Part shown: piece after piece, positions 1-11,436 of the stretch
How positions within the stretch are numbered: the stretch's first letter is position 1
Layout: every line of letters starts with the position of its first letter
Assembly: GCA_025506515.1 (NCBI GenBank)
Contig: CM046443.1
Location: 94,390,666 to 94,454,665 of the forward strand
Origin: Flaveria trinervia
Lineage: Eukaryota; Streptophyta; Magnoliopsida; Asterales; Asteraceae
Reading direction: 5' to 3'
Length of the DNA: 64,000 nt
Position numbers and translations under genes: made by a program
The notes under the pieces: model-generated
Databases searched by the model: none
What the model was told of the DNA's origin: nothing
Seen by the model: the letters and a program-made list of their open reading frames with translations, nothing else

Positions 1-539
1 GACGAACTTAGAGGCTTCTGGACGGCTAGGGTATGTTTGGAGTCGAAGTGGATTCAATGCTTAAGTTTTTTCACGAATTAGGTGGTATTTATAGGTTAGG
101 GTTGCTCATTCGTGCGACTGATCGTGCGATTGAGTCATGCAGTTAATCCATTCGCACGATTGAGTGTTCAGTCGTGCGACTGAGTCAATCTCATGTTATA
201 ATCATACGACTGATCCAATCTCCTAGTTCATTCGTGTGACTGATTCATTCGCATGAAGATGTTCATGCGTATGGTCCATTAGCATGGGCCATTCGCATGA
301 TAACTTCATATTACTAAGTGTGAATGTATTAATTATCATTACATTATTTATATTGGTTCAATCAACCACCAACCTATATAATCAATTCGATAAGCATTAA
401 ACAACTCATTAATGAAATATTAAATATTATAAACACAACCAAACATTTTCATTTCATTAAGTACCTAACTATTACATAAGTGTAAGACAATAAAGACATA
501 TTACATCAAGATCAGAATCAAGGTACACATGTATCAACA
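1..539 (-). repeat. 3' LTR of copia element A (partial, cut by window edge)
   Basis: Bases 1-180 match 16206-16394 of the other LTR, including the shared blocks AGGCTTCT and TTATAGGTTAGGGTTGCTC. The plus-strand right end, ..CAACA at 539, is followed directly by a C-rich tract that is the minus-strand polypurine tract. By comparison with the other copy, about 180 bp lie outside the window, giving a full LTR of about 720 bp. The portion at 105-303 is packed with the quasi-palindromic words described separately. Confidence 0.85.
105..303. repeat. Array of CpG quasi-palindromic words, element A LTR
   Basis: About a dozen 10-12-bp words of the form (AGTCG/ATTCG/AATCG)(TG/CA)(CGACT/CGAAT/CGATT) occur here, for example AGTCGTGCGACT near 159. 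The left and right LTRs differ in word number in this stretch: the right copy carries an extra segment of roughly 20 bp. The words are also present in the 5' leader and in the pol-aORF spacer of the same element. Confidence 0.8.
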
Positions 540-552
540 AACTCCCCCTTGG
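540..552 (-). other. Polypurine tract, element A
   Basis: The plus strand reads AACTCCCCCTTGG, so on the element strand it is a purine-rich GGGGGAGTT-type tract touching the LTR. It primes plus-strand DNA synthesis. The same sequence with minor changes abuts the 3' LTR of element B at 26068. Confidence 0.7.
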
Positions 553-624
553 ACCTAGATTCATCTATTGTCTAACCTTCTTCATAACCTCCTTGTACTT
601 CTTATACTTCTCCTCTCTTGTGAC

Positions 625-1062
625 TCATGCATGTATTTCAAATGCAAAGCAGAGTCGTATCATATTTCGGAATTGGAGGGCTTGTACAATATCTTGTGTG
701 TCATAGAACAGTGGCCACTTATATAGTGTGTAGACATCTTTAGCTGACAAGTTTGTAAGCAACATCGGGTCAAATACCCTGATAGCATCCATTCTGCCCT
801 CTTTGTTGAGAACTATGACCGCCTCCCCTATTCTCCAATCATAGTACCACCACTTAAAGTGTGGAGTGAAGTCCTGTGGCATTTCCCTGAGAGGAATTCT
901 TGACATTGTGCGTGGAGGACTCCACTTCAACACTATCTTTGGCTTTCTAGTTATGGGATCAACTTCAGACCGTCTGATATACCTCGTAGGTTGTTGAGGT
1001 TTGAAGTTGACCCACCTGGTGTGGTACTCTTTCTTCAATGCAGCCTCAAACCAGCCTGACAT
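625..1062 (-). pseudogene. C-terminal segment of the element A aORF (145 codons open)
   Basis: This 145-codon stretch opens with MSGWFE and is basic and aromatic-rich, including WWYYDWR. It ends with alternating helices (NLSAKDVYTLYKW region) about 80 bp before the 3' LTR. The C-terminus of the element B aORF (26110-26466) has a similar ending: an ordered segment with Trp/Tyr, a SWQDIINLPL helix and a short basic tail. The homology is suggestive only and should be checked by profile comparison. Confidence 0.5.
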
Positions 1063-1145
1063 CTTTCTTGGGTCAGCGTATAACAGCTTTAGTTAGCCAG
1101 CTGGTTTAGCTCAAAACCAGGTAGAGACTTTAGTTCATACGGGAA

Positions 1146-2237
1146 TCAAAAGTACTCAATACCCTTCTCTCTTTTTACCGCATGTACATTATGATCGTCA
1201 AAATGGGCCCATGTGATAATCTTGCCTGACACCTTGTGATGTTTCTTCACTTTGTAGAGCTTGGTGTAGACATTCGGTTTAGGAGCAACGCGTTGGGCTC
1301 GGATCTCCTCAAAACATGCAGCCCATTCAGCTTTTCTGATATCAACATCGGTGTTTGAGGGTTGGGCTTGTTCCTCAACCTTCTCGGACTCTTGCTCCAT
1401 CTTATCTAATATCTCAAATGTATCACTGACCAGGGAATCACCCAGATTACGGACCACATTTCCCTCTTTGTCAGCATACTCTGGATAGTGCTCTGCAGTG
1501 ACGTCCTCGATCTCTATCTCATCGATGTCGTTCAGCTCATCGTCACTGGCTACTTCAATAGTTGGAGCGTCCTTTACAATTTCATCGGGATTGAGCTTGA
1601 ACATTTCTGCCAATTGCTCATTAGTATCATGAATTATTTCCCCTTCTTCAGGGGTGTAACTCATTGATCTCCTGACAATCCCTTGCAGACCAAGAATCAT
1701 GGTTAGTGAGTCTTGACCCGCTGAAGGGGAGCAACGTCGTATTCGTCCCTCTGAAAATTTGGATCTGCTTGATTTAGACATGTAACACTGCAATCATTAG
1801 TTACTAATCAAGACATAAATATAAACATTAAATATAAACATTCATTACATTCATTTGATACATGATCTAAATACATATGATTTTAAATAACAAAAAAACA
1901 TCTAAATATTACTCTTGTCTTGGATCCTGTGTTCTTCTGCTGTCGGGGCTGATGTCGAGGCACCTGGATCTTGAGTATTTTTGGTCCGCCTTTCACTAGC
2001 TTCCTGTGCACCCGAAGCAGATGCCTCTCCTCCTCCTTCAATGTCTCCTCCATCCTCATCATCACCTTTATCATCACCATCATCATCTTCATCATCACTC
2101 TCATCATCATCACTATCATCACCATCATCACCGTCTCCCTCTCGGATCTTCAAAGGCTCATCCTTTGTGTCCTTAAGTTTGAGCAGGATGGTCCTCTTAG
2201 CATCCTCCAACTCCTCAATATTCCTAGTAGATAACAC
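1146..2237 (-). pseudogene. Middle acidic and Ser/Thr-rich part of the element A aORF
   Basis: Segment 2237-1902 contains a long run dominated by Asp/Glu/Gly, encoded by a GAT/GAC-rich microsatellite at about 2040-2150. Segment 1793-1146 begins with basic/Ser-rich residues, continues into an acidic, coiled-coil-like stretch, and ends with a more ordered, Lys-rich tail. Such acidic linkers expand easily. The equivalent region of element B is Pro/Ser/Thr/Gln-rich rather than poly-acidic. Plus-strand ORFs over this tract are shadows of the repeat. Confidence 0.5.
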
Positions 2238-3057
2238 ATTTTGCTCCTTGAGTTAGGAAATCTCTTGGCTTTGAGCAGCTATTTGCTGAGCCTGCTCTTC
2301 AATCTGGTGTGCCTATTGAGAGATCTGTTGTGATTGTGCAGCTGTAAGCTCCACTAACTGTCTGAGTTGAGCAGTCTTCTCTTCGTCTGCCATCAACACC
2401 ATCAGCACCATACGATTAAATGTTGAGAGATGTTCCTCAACCCCAATGGGAGGCAGAGGTGATGCAGATGTGTAGGAAGGGTGTGATGGTGGTACAGCAT
2501 GGTGGCTAGTGGTGGTAGTGGTGGCTGTGGTGTAGATTGGGGTTGGTATAACTAGTGGAGGTGTGGCTGTAGTAGTGGAGGGTGGAGGTGTGGTGGAGAT
2601 AGTGGGTGGTCTGGTGTGGTGGTAGGTGTAGTGGTGGTAGTGGGAGTGATGAAGGTGAGTCTTCGCTTCTTCTTCTTCATGCCATGGGGCTGAGCCATCC
2701 TTTTCTTCCTCGATCCTGTCGAGGAGGATGCTCCCCCTAGAACACGGCTTGACTGATCGGGAGCATATGTAGGATCAGTATCAGTATCTCCTGACCCGCC
2801 AGGGCGTCCACCAACCGCCCGGAGCCCCCGTTCTGTGGCAACGAATTTACTGCCCATAGTCCGGGTCAGTGGCTCCTCATCTGACTCCTCCTCCTCCTCA
2901 CCAGGTATGAATTCCTGGTGGAATCCAGCAGTCTCTGCTACATCTCCAGTGGGGGCAGATGCTGGAGATACACTATCAGTAGTGGGCCCCTTGGTTGAGT
3001 GGGCCCTTCATCTCCAGCATCCCTGCTATCATCATCATCAGAGTCGTGCTCTGGGAG

Positions 3058-3890
3058 TTATAGCTGCTCATCATCTGAATCGTTGTCTACGTGACGCCAC
3101 TTACGTCTGCGTGGCGCCACGTAATCCTCCCGGGCCAGATGCCCGAATAATCTCCTCACAGGGGGCTTAACCTGCTTCCCTCTGTAGACCTTCATCCAAC
3201 CAAGTGTGGTGTCGTCCATCACCTCAAGTACAACTACATCCTCTTTTTCCTTAGGCAAGGAAGGGAGCTTCTGGTCAATGATCATCTGCATGAATCGAGG
3301 GTACATGCAGAAGCCCTCCTTCCCTTTCCCCTCAATGTTCTCCACCAGGTAGGTGAAGATCATCCGGAGAAGCTGAACGGGTGGTTCAGCACCAACGCTA
3401 CGTACGCGTTCTGGATCTGATCTGAGAGCTCGTCAAACCCTCCCTTCCGAGAAGCAATACACTTTAGCAGCACATGTGTGAGGTACTTGAACTGGGGGCA
3501 CAGGTTGCTCTTTTTGAGCACCCCTGCGTTGATGTCCCCAGAGTACTTAGCTCGCATGAAACGTCCTCGAACAGTAAGGGGGTGTAATCGAGTGGGACAG
3601 TCAGCATCATCCCCGAACTATAGCACCATCCAAAGATCATCCTCGGTGATCTTTATATCCTCTCCAAATATCGAACTCCTGATGTGATGGGGCTTTGAGG
3701 ATCTAACTGCACCTTCCCAGAAGGCCTGCTGAATCGAGCGATAAGGTGTACAAGGAGTCGAGATGGCATGGAAGATCCTCAATCTCTGTAGGAAGGTAAT
3801 GATGCCAGAGAAGTCTGAAGCATTCCTGGATGTTAGATCCAAATGAGCACAAATGTTGTGCTTAGTGCTTATAGTCCACCGACTCGCCAT
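3058..3890 (-). pseudogene. N-terminal conserved domain of the element A aORF
   Basis: The start at 3890 begins MASRW. The first segment has F-x2-I-x2-FL followed by a paired hydrophobic stretch, then FW, then an I-x-IT motif. The next segments have a FKYLTHVLL helix, a GGFD turn and a MYPRFMQ motif near 3300. Element B has the corresponding WKYLLHVVI, GGWD and MFPRYVQ at 29227-29616, so the two aORFs are homologous by eye. Two frame changes (around 3600 and 3360) break the reading. The function is unknown. Confidence 0.68.
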
Positions 3891-3971
3891 CTGTTACATA
3901 ATGGATATAAACGTTAGTATCCATTGATGAATAATATCTTGAATCCTTTGGACTTGAAATTCTTTCTGTTC

Positions 3972-4222
3972 TGTCGTGTGAATGAGACTGCGCGACTGAG
4001 ATCTACTAGTGCGAATGAGTGGTGTGACTGAGATCTAGTCGTGCGAATGACCTCATACGTACGAATGAACATGCGACTAGGCTCATACGTATGTAAGCTC
4101 ATTCGTTTACACCAGTCGTGCGACTGAACTCATACGCATGGCTCAGTCGTGCGGTATACCCATTCGCACTACCCAGTTGGTCATGCGACTGGAGTTCATC
4201 AAACTATCCATTCGCATGACAA
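3972..4222. repeat. Quasi-palindromic word array upstream of the element A aORF (1)
   Basis: This carries dense copies of the element A word family, including an exact AGTCGTGCGACT near 4105 and variants CATACGTATG and ATTCGCATGA. It lies immediately before the aORF start (3890) on the element strand, where a subgenomic promoter or leader would be. It is non-coding on both strands apart from repeat-driven shadow ORFs. Confidence 0.75.
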
Positions 4223-4611
4223 ACTGCTTTTCAATTCAAATTCCATTTCTGACCATTTCTTATGATTAGACTTCATGTTTGGTTCATTGGACTCGCAATC
4301 ATTATATTTACCACCTAATAACTTTAATTTCAATTGTTTGCATAGTTCAATTTGGTTATTTAGCTAAAACACGTCTCGGTTCTTGGTTTGGCCCCAATTT
4401 GTCATTTTTGGATTCAAATTTAATGAAATACACGTGGATTGCACCGCATTATACTTGTATAATCAATGGTAATCGTCAGTAAACAAGAATTAGTGGTATA
4501 ATAGTCTCAAACGAAAATTTGGTAGCGTGACGATGTGTCATGCGAATTAGGGAGAATTTGCGGGTGATGAATGACTGCGATCGACTACCCCTGTTTTTAT
4601 ACAAGGGTTTC

Positions 4612-4925
4612 TTTCAGTCGTGCGACTGAGCTTAGTCGCACAGTTGTTTCGTGCGACTTAAGATCAGTCGTGCTACTGGCACAGTCAGTCACCTTTAGTC
4701 GTGCGACTACAGGTCAGTCGTGCGACTGTGTCATTCGGTCACCTTTATCTAGCGATTCGCACATTTTATATGTCCAATCGTGTGATTTTAGTCGTACAGG
4801 TTGTCCAATCGCACGTATGGCCCATACGTGTGGGTTAATCATGCGATTGGGCACATTCGTATCCTTCAATCGTACGACTGGTCCATGCTCATGGTCCAGT
4901 CGTGCGAATAAATCATACTCATGGT
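4612..4925. repeat. Quasi-palindromic word array in the element A spacer (2)
   Basis: This second dense block contains three exact AGTCGTGCGACT copies (near 4616, 4696 and 4713) and many one- or two-base variants. Together with the 3972-4222 block it covers much of the kilobase upstream of the aORF. The stretch between the blocks (4223-4611) has few words. Confidence 0.75.
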
Positions 4926-4993
4926 TTTTAACTTATGCCCATTTTACAATTTTATACCCTTTTAACTTTTGAATAAACGTTATGTGCATTTTA

Positions 4994-5127
4994 TCATCTC
5001 AGACATGATCATTTTACCTTAAAAAAACCTTTGATCACCTCAGACGTGATCCTTTTAAAACATTTTGTCATCTCAGACATGACCCATTTTTGTTTGAAAG
5101 CATGTGTGGTCACCTCAGACATGATCC
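4994..5127. repeat. Four spaced copies of a CTCAGAC inverted-repeat unit
   Basis: The core TCAxCTCAGACxTGA recurs at 4994-5010, 5033-5052, 5067-5084 and 5108-5127. The second copy is a perfect inverted repeat: GATCAC, 7-base spacer, GTGATC. The copies are about 35-40 bp apart. They are in the pol-aORF spacer of element A. Confidence 0.65.
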
Positions 5128-5139
5128 TTTTAAATGAAA

Positions 5140-6347
5140 GGTCCCTTATAAACTTTCATGACATAGTCCGATACTGAACGAATTGAAATAGACGAACTTT
5201 GTACAGAAATAAAACAAATAATACTGAAAACATAAAACTAAGACATGTTTTTGTGTTTTTATGAGGGTTAGCTCCGAAGATGTAGTTCTAAGGAATAATT
5301 TTTCTGAGAGCTGCTTCAATCAGTTAACCCATACGTGGACCAATTCAATTTGGAATCATACAGGATACTCAAATCATTCAGGACAGGTTATTTAAAAAAA
5401 ACTTTGATGCTCTATTCTTGTTTTTCATCTAGGGTCTGTTAGCAATGCTAGTACTCTCAGGTCCCCACACTGATTTGAACTTTCAAGAATTGTAGCCATA
5501 ATGATTGTCAGTATACTTGTCCTCTTAAATCCATACACATACTTTCAACACAGGTTGGTGATATTTTTAAGGTTTTTTTATTTGAACAAGCATTTGTGGA
5601 TCCCACACTTATATGGTAATCAACCTTCCTCGGGAGATTTTTGAGCGGTCTCAGGGTAGTATTCAAGAAGAGACTATCCTTAGAACTTTCAAAGAGAAGC
5701 CAATCATCAGGTCAGTGCCGCCGCACAACAGAAAGGCGGCAAACAACAATGAGCTCTAGAATATATAGATTAGGCTTATCCTCATGTCAGTGCCACCGCA
5801 CAGCAGAGAGGCACAAAACATATCTTCTTGTTTGAGCATTTTCAGTCTTTTTGCACATATCTAACCAACAACATAGGTTATCAGTTTGATTTAATTTGTA
5901 TTTTTATGTGCTTTTGCTCATGCTTTGGTCTTACGCACACATTTGTGGCATTTATTTTGCTCATCACCCCTTATTGGAATCTTGTTGATTGTGTTAACCA
6001 GGGATAAGGTGTTACCCACAGCTAGTCAACTATTTTAGTTTAATCTTGAGATCACCAAAAAGGTCTAGTCATTTATTGTGTTGAATCTACCGACATATCA
6101 TCTGTGGTCTAGCAACCTCTAGGTCTACTTTCTTTGTGTTACCTTAGTAGTAACTATCTTAGCTATCATATTTCCTTCTATATTGCTCAGACCACACAGA
6201 CTTATACTTGAGCTTTGCATCTTTTTCAATTTTGATTTGTTAAAGTCCCAAATGATTTGTACCTGTGTACTATCATATTCCAAAAATTTAATTGTTAGCA
6301 CACATACGATCTTATTTATTATCAGTTTGCCTCATCTTTTCCCTCGT

Positions 6348-6349
<2 letters not shown>
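5140..6349. other. Spacer of element A with no gene recognised
   Basis: This 1.2-kb non-coding stretch lies between the word arrays and the AT microsatellite. It contains one imperfect duplication (around 5711-5740 and 5785-5820, core GTCAGTGCC followed by CGCAC). No domain or long ORF is supported. Confidence 0.5.
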
Positions 6350-6441
<92 letters not shown>

Positions 6442-6465
6442 TATATATATTATATATAATATATA

Positions 6466-6543
<78 letters not shown>
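6350..6543. repeat. (TA)n microsatellite, about 190 bp
   Basis: Nearly pure TA dinucleotides with a few TTA/TAA interruptions, in the element A spacer. It is self-complementary and likely to be length-variable and error-prone in assembly. The open reading frame across it encodes only Tyr/Ile repeats and is not a gene. Confidence 0.95.
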
Positions 6544-6545
<2 letters not shown>

Positions 6546-6723
6546 GAAACCTATTCTCCCCCTAAAAATATAAAACCACCACGGATTAGCGTTTTAAGAT
6601 TTTTAATGGGAAAAGAAATAAACCAATTGTAATTAAACTAATTAAAATTAAACAAAGACAAGAGAATAAAATAAAATAAAATTAAAATTGAAAAAATAAA
6701 AAAACTAGACACAACGCATCGAA

Positions 6724-7311
6724 CTATACATGGTCATCGTCAGGAATGACCTCACTTTTCTTTTTAACTTCGTTGACCTCTAACAAATATAAAAAACGTG
6801 GTTTGTCAAATGCTTTTGTATAGAGGTCAGCGCGTTGAAAATCTGTATTTATTTTTACTACATCGATTAAGTTCTTTTCAAAGCAATCACGAATAAAGTG
6901 ATATTTAATAGCGATGTGTTTGGTCTTTGGATGTTGGACCGGGTTCTTAGTGACTGCAATTGCAGCATAGTTATCAACAAAGACAGGAGTGGAAGAGAAG
7001 TGCAAACCGTAATCCCGCATTTACTGTTGAATCCATATGATTTGAGAACAACAGCTTACAGCAGCAACGTATTCTGCTTCACAGGTTGACAATGCAACCG
7101 AGGTCTGCTTCTTACACTTCCAGGTTACTAATCTTCTTCCAAAAAACTGACACCCTGCTGATGTAGACTTGTAGTTCATCTCGCAGCCATCGTAATCCGA
7201 GTCACTACACGCTGTAAGCTCAAAGTCATCATCGTGAGGATACCACAACTCAAGTGTGGGTGTGCCCTTCAGATAACAAAAAATCCTTTTGACCCCAATT
7301 AGATGGTTCAC
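6724..7311 (-). pseudogene. pol: RNase H domain, copia element A
   Basis: The RNase H removes the RNA strand during reverse transcription. Copia landmarks are present: YLKGT and LWYP near the start, SDSDYDGC (first catalytic Asp region), KSTSAGCQF, then LSTCEAEYVAA (catalytic Glu), and KTKHIAI followed by the C-terminal basic tail. A stop at about 7021 splits it in two segments (7311-7021 and 7020-6724). It is the last pol domain, and the spacer and aORF follow on the same strand. Confidence 0.88.
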
Positions 7312-7329
7312 CTTAGGCTTTGCCTGATA

Positions 7330-8205
7330 TCAAGAGCATAAACATATAGCATACATAATATCAGGTCGTGAGGCAGTGAGATACATGAGAGATCCAATCA
7401 TCCCGCGGTACATAGTGGCATCTACCAGATCACCGTTCTCATCGGGTGCTACATCATGGTTTGTAGCCGGTGGAGTGTCAGCTGTAGAAGCATTCTCCAT
7501 GTCAAACCGACTGAGAATATCCCCTACATACTTGGTTTGATGTAAGAAAATCCCATTTGGTGTCTGATCCACTTGTAACCCGAGAAAGAACTTCATCTCC
7601 CCCATTGCACTCATCTCAAACTCTGCCTTCATTACTGCTTCAAACTCTTTGCATAATTCTTCGTTCTTGGAACCGAAGATTATGTCATCTACATAGATCT
7701 GTACTAGCAGTAAGTCTCCATCTTTTTCTTTGATAAACAATGTACAGTCAATGACTCCCCTGCAAAAGCCGTGTTTCACAAGATTAGTCGAGAGTTTCTC
7801 ATACCAGGCCCGTGGAGCTTGATGAAGCCCATATAGCGCCTTGTCGAGTTTGAAGACTCTATCCTAATGATATGGATCCTCAAATCCCTCGGGTTGACTG
7901 ACATACACTATTTCTCGGATCTCACCATGAAGAAATGCACTCTTAACATCTAGTTGATAAACTTTGATTTTCATATAAGATGCGTAGGCAAGGAAGATGC
8001 GGATGGCTTCCATCCTTGCCACTGGTGCAAACACTTCATTGTAGTCGATACCCTCAACTTGTCGAAAACCCTGATCCACAAGGCGAGCCTTGTTTCTGAT
8101 GATCACTCCCTGATCATCCTTCTTGCATTTCAAGACCCATTTGGTACCGATGACTTTTGCACCTTTAGGTCTATCTACTAGAGTCCATACACCTAACTTC
8201 TTCAA
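7330..8205 (-). pseudogene. pol: Reverse transcriptase domain, copia element A
   Basis: The N-terminal segment (8205-7864) has GTKWVLKCK, KARLVDQGF, DYNEVFAPVARMEAIR and QLDVKSAFLHG, the RVT_2 family signature. The second segment (7779-7330) has LVQIYVDDIIFGS, the catalytic YVDD box, then FFLGLQ and SLMYLTASRPDI. A stop and a short gap around 7780-7864 break the frame. The upstream hinge (8206-8681) is low complexity, Ser/Asn/Gln-rich, as usual between integrase and RT. Confidence 0.9.
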
Positions 8206-10070
8206 CTAAAGAAGTTATTCCTGCATGGCACTCACCCAAGCCTCATCATTCAATGCTTCACTTACATACTTTGGCTCAAACTGAGACACAAAGCAGCAGT
8301 AGGCACCATTGTGAAGGTATCCCTTTTCCATCACAGAGGCATAATCAGCTGAGTACAACTGATTTCTAGTCTGAAACCCTGATCTCACATCTCCTATAAC
8401 TTATCCAAAGGATGATAGATGTTTAGACGCGCGTCGAGAGTTGTTGGAACAACTACCTCAGAATCAAGATTGTGAACATTGGTTCTGAATCTGAGGCAAC
8501 AAGAGTCTGAGGTTCTGAAATCTCAGATGCATCATTATAAGATGCTTGTTGATTTGAGGTAAGAGGAACCTGTGCATCCTGGTTGTTCTGATCATTTTCC
8601 ATATTTTCTTCATTAGAGGAGGAGTCACTCATATCAAGTGCTCCCCCTGAATTGGTAGATGATGAACTTTGTGATGTGGATTGTCACACCCCAACCTTGA
8701 CGGCGGAAACGTCGAGGAGTGCGAGTTAAGATCGTTCACAGCCACATAACGCTATTTAATAACTCAAATATAAATTTAATCATAAAATTCAATTGGATCA
8801 TTACAAGTTTAAGTCTCAAAGAAACAAACAAAATAACATAAAAGATTGCAAGTCATTTTAATTCACTTATTTATCTAGGTCCATTCCTAGATGTGTAAGC
8901 TTCGATGTGTAGAAATCAAACTTGGGCATTACCTGAAACATGTTAAAAATAAAAGATCAACACTAATGTTGGTGAGCATTCCATAGTTTTAATACATAAG
9001 TATATATAAAAGATGGCAAATTCAAGTCATAAATTAGTGAATATAGTGATTAGGGATGCTATGGACAAATGCAACAATCAAACCTTGACAATGTTTTACA
9101 AGTCTCAAACATTAAAAGTATATATACGATCAGCTAAGTGTACTTGGATCAACCAAGCAGGCTTGTCTTACCCATAGATCTATGACTTCGTTGGGCTAGC
9201 AATAGTTAATGATTGTACATATAACGCCATAACATGGTAACCACACAAGTTCAACTAACCACAACTTAACATGATGTATTGCCATAAAGTTTACAAGTCT
9301 CAAATAAGTTTACAAGTGCAAAGTATAAATTAACATGTTTCACCCCAAAGTGTGAAAGTATAAAAAGGGGGTATGGAATACTCACATGATCAAATGTATG
9401 TAAAAGTCGATTAATAAGAAATATAATAAGCAACGTTCCAACGTAGTTCTTCACAACGAATCCTAAGTAACAATATTCACAAGATTTAAGTTTTAGGTTT
9501 ACGTTTAAACATGATTTAGGGCTTTTAAGAGAAAAATTTGGGATTCCATGATATATATATATTTCTAACAAAAGAATTGATTTAATAAATTGTCATAAGG
9601 TCATAAACTTGAATCGTTTAATATGGTTGATAAGACAAAATATAAGTGTAGATATCTTTTTATTTATAAAAATTATAAATAAAGTGTGAGTCAAAAAACA
9701 ATAACAATTTTTAATGTCTATTTTATATAAAAAAAATTAGTTTATATACATTATTTGAACAAACATCTATTTAGTAGATTAAAACTATATTTTAAGTTTA
9801 ACTTATAAGAAATAATTTAAATATATTATTTGAACTAATAATGGTTTTAATAAGTTAGTCCACATTAAAATTTATTTTTTTTTTATAAAAAATTAACTAA
9901 TTATATCATTTGTTTTTATATAAGTATACAAGTATTATAAGAACATAAATTCTTAGAAATTGGTTAAATGACTTCAAAATAATTTAAGTTTACCAGATTA
10001 ATTTTTTATAAATTTTTTAGAATTTTTCTATATTTTTTTAAAGGCTGAAAAGCCAAAAATAAAATGAATT

Positions 10071-10141
10071 GGAGGTCGCCGGGTTCGAACCCGGACCTCT
10101 AATTCGGAATGTGAGTGGGGAACCAGTGAACCAAGGCATCC
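10071..10141 (-). other. tRNA-like sequence with pol III A and B boxes
   Basis: On the minus strand this 71-base sequence begins GGATGCC and ends GACCTCC. It contains TGGTTCACTGG (fits A box TRGYNNANNNG) and GGTTCGAACCC (perfect B box). The acceptor ends pair at about 5 of 7 positions and the D and T stems are imperfect, so it is not a functional tRNA. It is most likely the head of a SINE or a tRNA-derived piece in the solo LTR. An AT-rich segment follows it downstream on the minus strand. Confidence 0.6.
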
Positions 10142-11040
10142 AGCCGCGTTTAATCATCATTTCCAAATCTTAAAAGCGTCTTATACAAATCACCCCAAAT
10201 CCTATGAACCCTAGATTGATTCGGGCCCAAAATTGAAGATCAAATCGATATTGTTAACGATCTAGAGCATGGGGCTTTTGTTTCCCAAGCTATTACGAAT
10301 AGTTAAGTGGATTTAATTTACCTGTTTGATGATGAATCAAAGGTATCCAACTCGACAAACAGGTCGCGAACTCCTAGTGCCCAAACGATGATCAAACGTT
10401 TACGATAATCCAATTCGTTACACAGGTAGCTTCAAATGATCACTAAGATGAAAAGCCCTCTGTTTAATTCGAGTTTTGACACGCTGATGATAATGCTCGT
10501 ATAGTTGCGGGTCGCGATTTCGAATGATGATGGATTTTGGTGATTTTGTTTGTTTCAGGTGTAATTGAGTGTTGCATTCGATTAAGGATTGATAAACGAC
10601 CGTTTATGCTGAGTTAATTCGATTATTATTATGGTTTAATGATGAAACGACAATCGGGTTTAAGTGTTTCGGTTTTGAACTCGATTCGGTTTGTAACCGC
10701 TGTTTGAAAGTGATTAATTGGTGAGCATAAGTTCGAAACGTTCCTACGAAACGATTGGAATGATTTTGGTACCAAAATTCAAAGGTTTCGGGTGGTTTTG
10801 GTGTTCACCGGCGCCGTGCCGGACCTTGCCGGCCGGCGGCCGGAAATACGGGTATAGAGGGGGAAAAGGTTTGGGTTTGGTTACTTTGCAACATTAGTCC
10901 CTGTGGTTTCAGTTTGTTATTTCGAGCCCAAACTTTCTTTTCAAAGTTTCAAAATTGACAAAAAGGTCCCTTGAATTTAGATTAAGTTTATTAAACATTT
11001 TTAAGTTTAGAAATTTTTCATTTCATATTACTTTTATTGT

Positions 11041-11127
11041 TCTTATTATTATTATTATTATTATTATTATAGTAACATAATTATTATTTCCCTTAAAAAT
11101 TTGTTATTATTATTATCATTATTATTA
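11041..11127. repeat. ATT/TTA-rich trinucleotide microsatellite
   Basis: Interrupted (TTA)n tracts lie close to the transcription-start-proximal end of the solo LTR. This is low complexity with no coding meaning. Confidence 0.8.
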
Positions 11128-11436
11128 CAACATAATTATTATCACTCTTATAAATTTAAAAGAGCAATTAAGATAATAATCATAAGCAACCCATAAGTTT
11201 CATAAATAACACAATAATTCCATGCAAGAATTTAACAATGCAGATTTTAAATTAATCTAAAATTACAAGATTGTTACAGTTGTTGAATCTTAAGACGATG
11301 TGTTCAAGACATCATACATCATCTTGTTTTCCAATTCGTCTTCTAAAGCAGAAAAAGGAATATTGAAGGATTTGAATAATCCATCATAGTCGAAGAAGTA
11401 AGCAGGTCCTTTTCCAGCAGGCGGTGTGGTGTATCT

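Larger units (their letters stand above)
625..3890 (-). pseudogene. aORF of copia element A (extra ORF downstream of pol), broken
   Basis: About 1,090 codons' worth of minus-strand coding sequence lies between the spacer and the 3' LTR, split by stops and frameshifts into segments 3890-3618, 3557-3360, 3363-3058, about 2857-2552, 2237-1902, 1793-1146 and 1062-625. The organisation (globular N-terminal part, low-complexity acidic/Ser/Pro/Thr middle, C-terminal globular part) and several N-terminal sequence landmarks match the ORF in the same place in element B (26110-29937). I know of no established function. Similar ORFs in plant databases carry unrelated automatic names. It has no RT, integrase, envelope or transposase motif that I can see. 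It could be a captured host gene or a retroelement accessory gene. Confidence 0.72.
8682..11278 (-). mobile_element. Gypsy-type solo LTR inserted in element A pol
   Basis: This non-coding 2,597-bp sequence has plus-strand ends TGTCACACCCC..TTGTTACA, giving TG..CA ends. It interrupts the copia hinge between integrase (11437) and RT (8205). Reversed, its 9000-9200 part closely matches 43620-43830 of the solo LTR at 41745-44085 (shared CATAGATCTATGGG and CCAAGTACACTTAGCT), so both are one family in opposite orientation. No gag-pol, PBS or second LTR is present, so it is a solo LTR. Flanking 5-mers (TGGAT and GTTGT) do not match, so the target duplication is lost or the ends are slightly misplaced. 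Confidence 0.75.

Noticed and set aside
1971..2256. Plus-strand Ser/Ile-rich open frames
   Set aside because: Antisense shadows of the acidic GAT-repeat part of the element A aORF.
3972..4222. CRISPR-like or regular tandem array
   Set aside because: Words vary, spacing is irregular and the host is a plant; dispersed word array instead.
4571..4972. 133-codon plus-strand open frame with Arg/Ser/Cys
   Set aside because: It follows the quasi-palindromic word array; repeat-driven and no start or domain context.
6183..6632. 149-codon open frame over the AT tract
   Set aside because: It encodes only Tyr/Ile alternation from (TA)n; no gene.
10071..10141. Functional tRNA gene
   Set aside because: Acceptor, D and T stems have mismatches and no clear anticodon loop; kept only as a tRNA-like pol III element.
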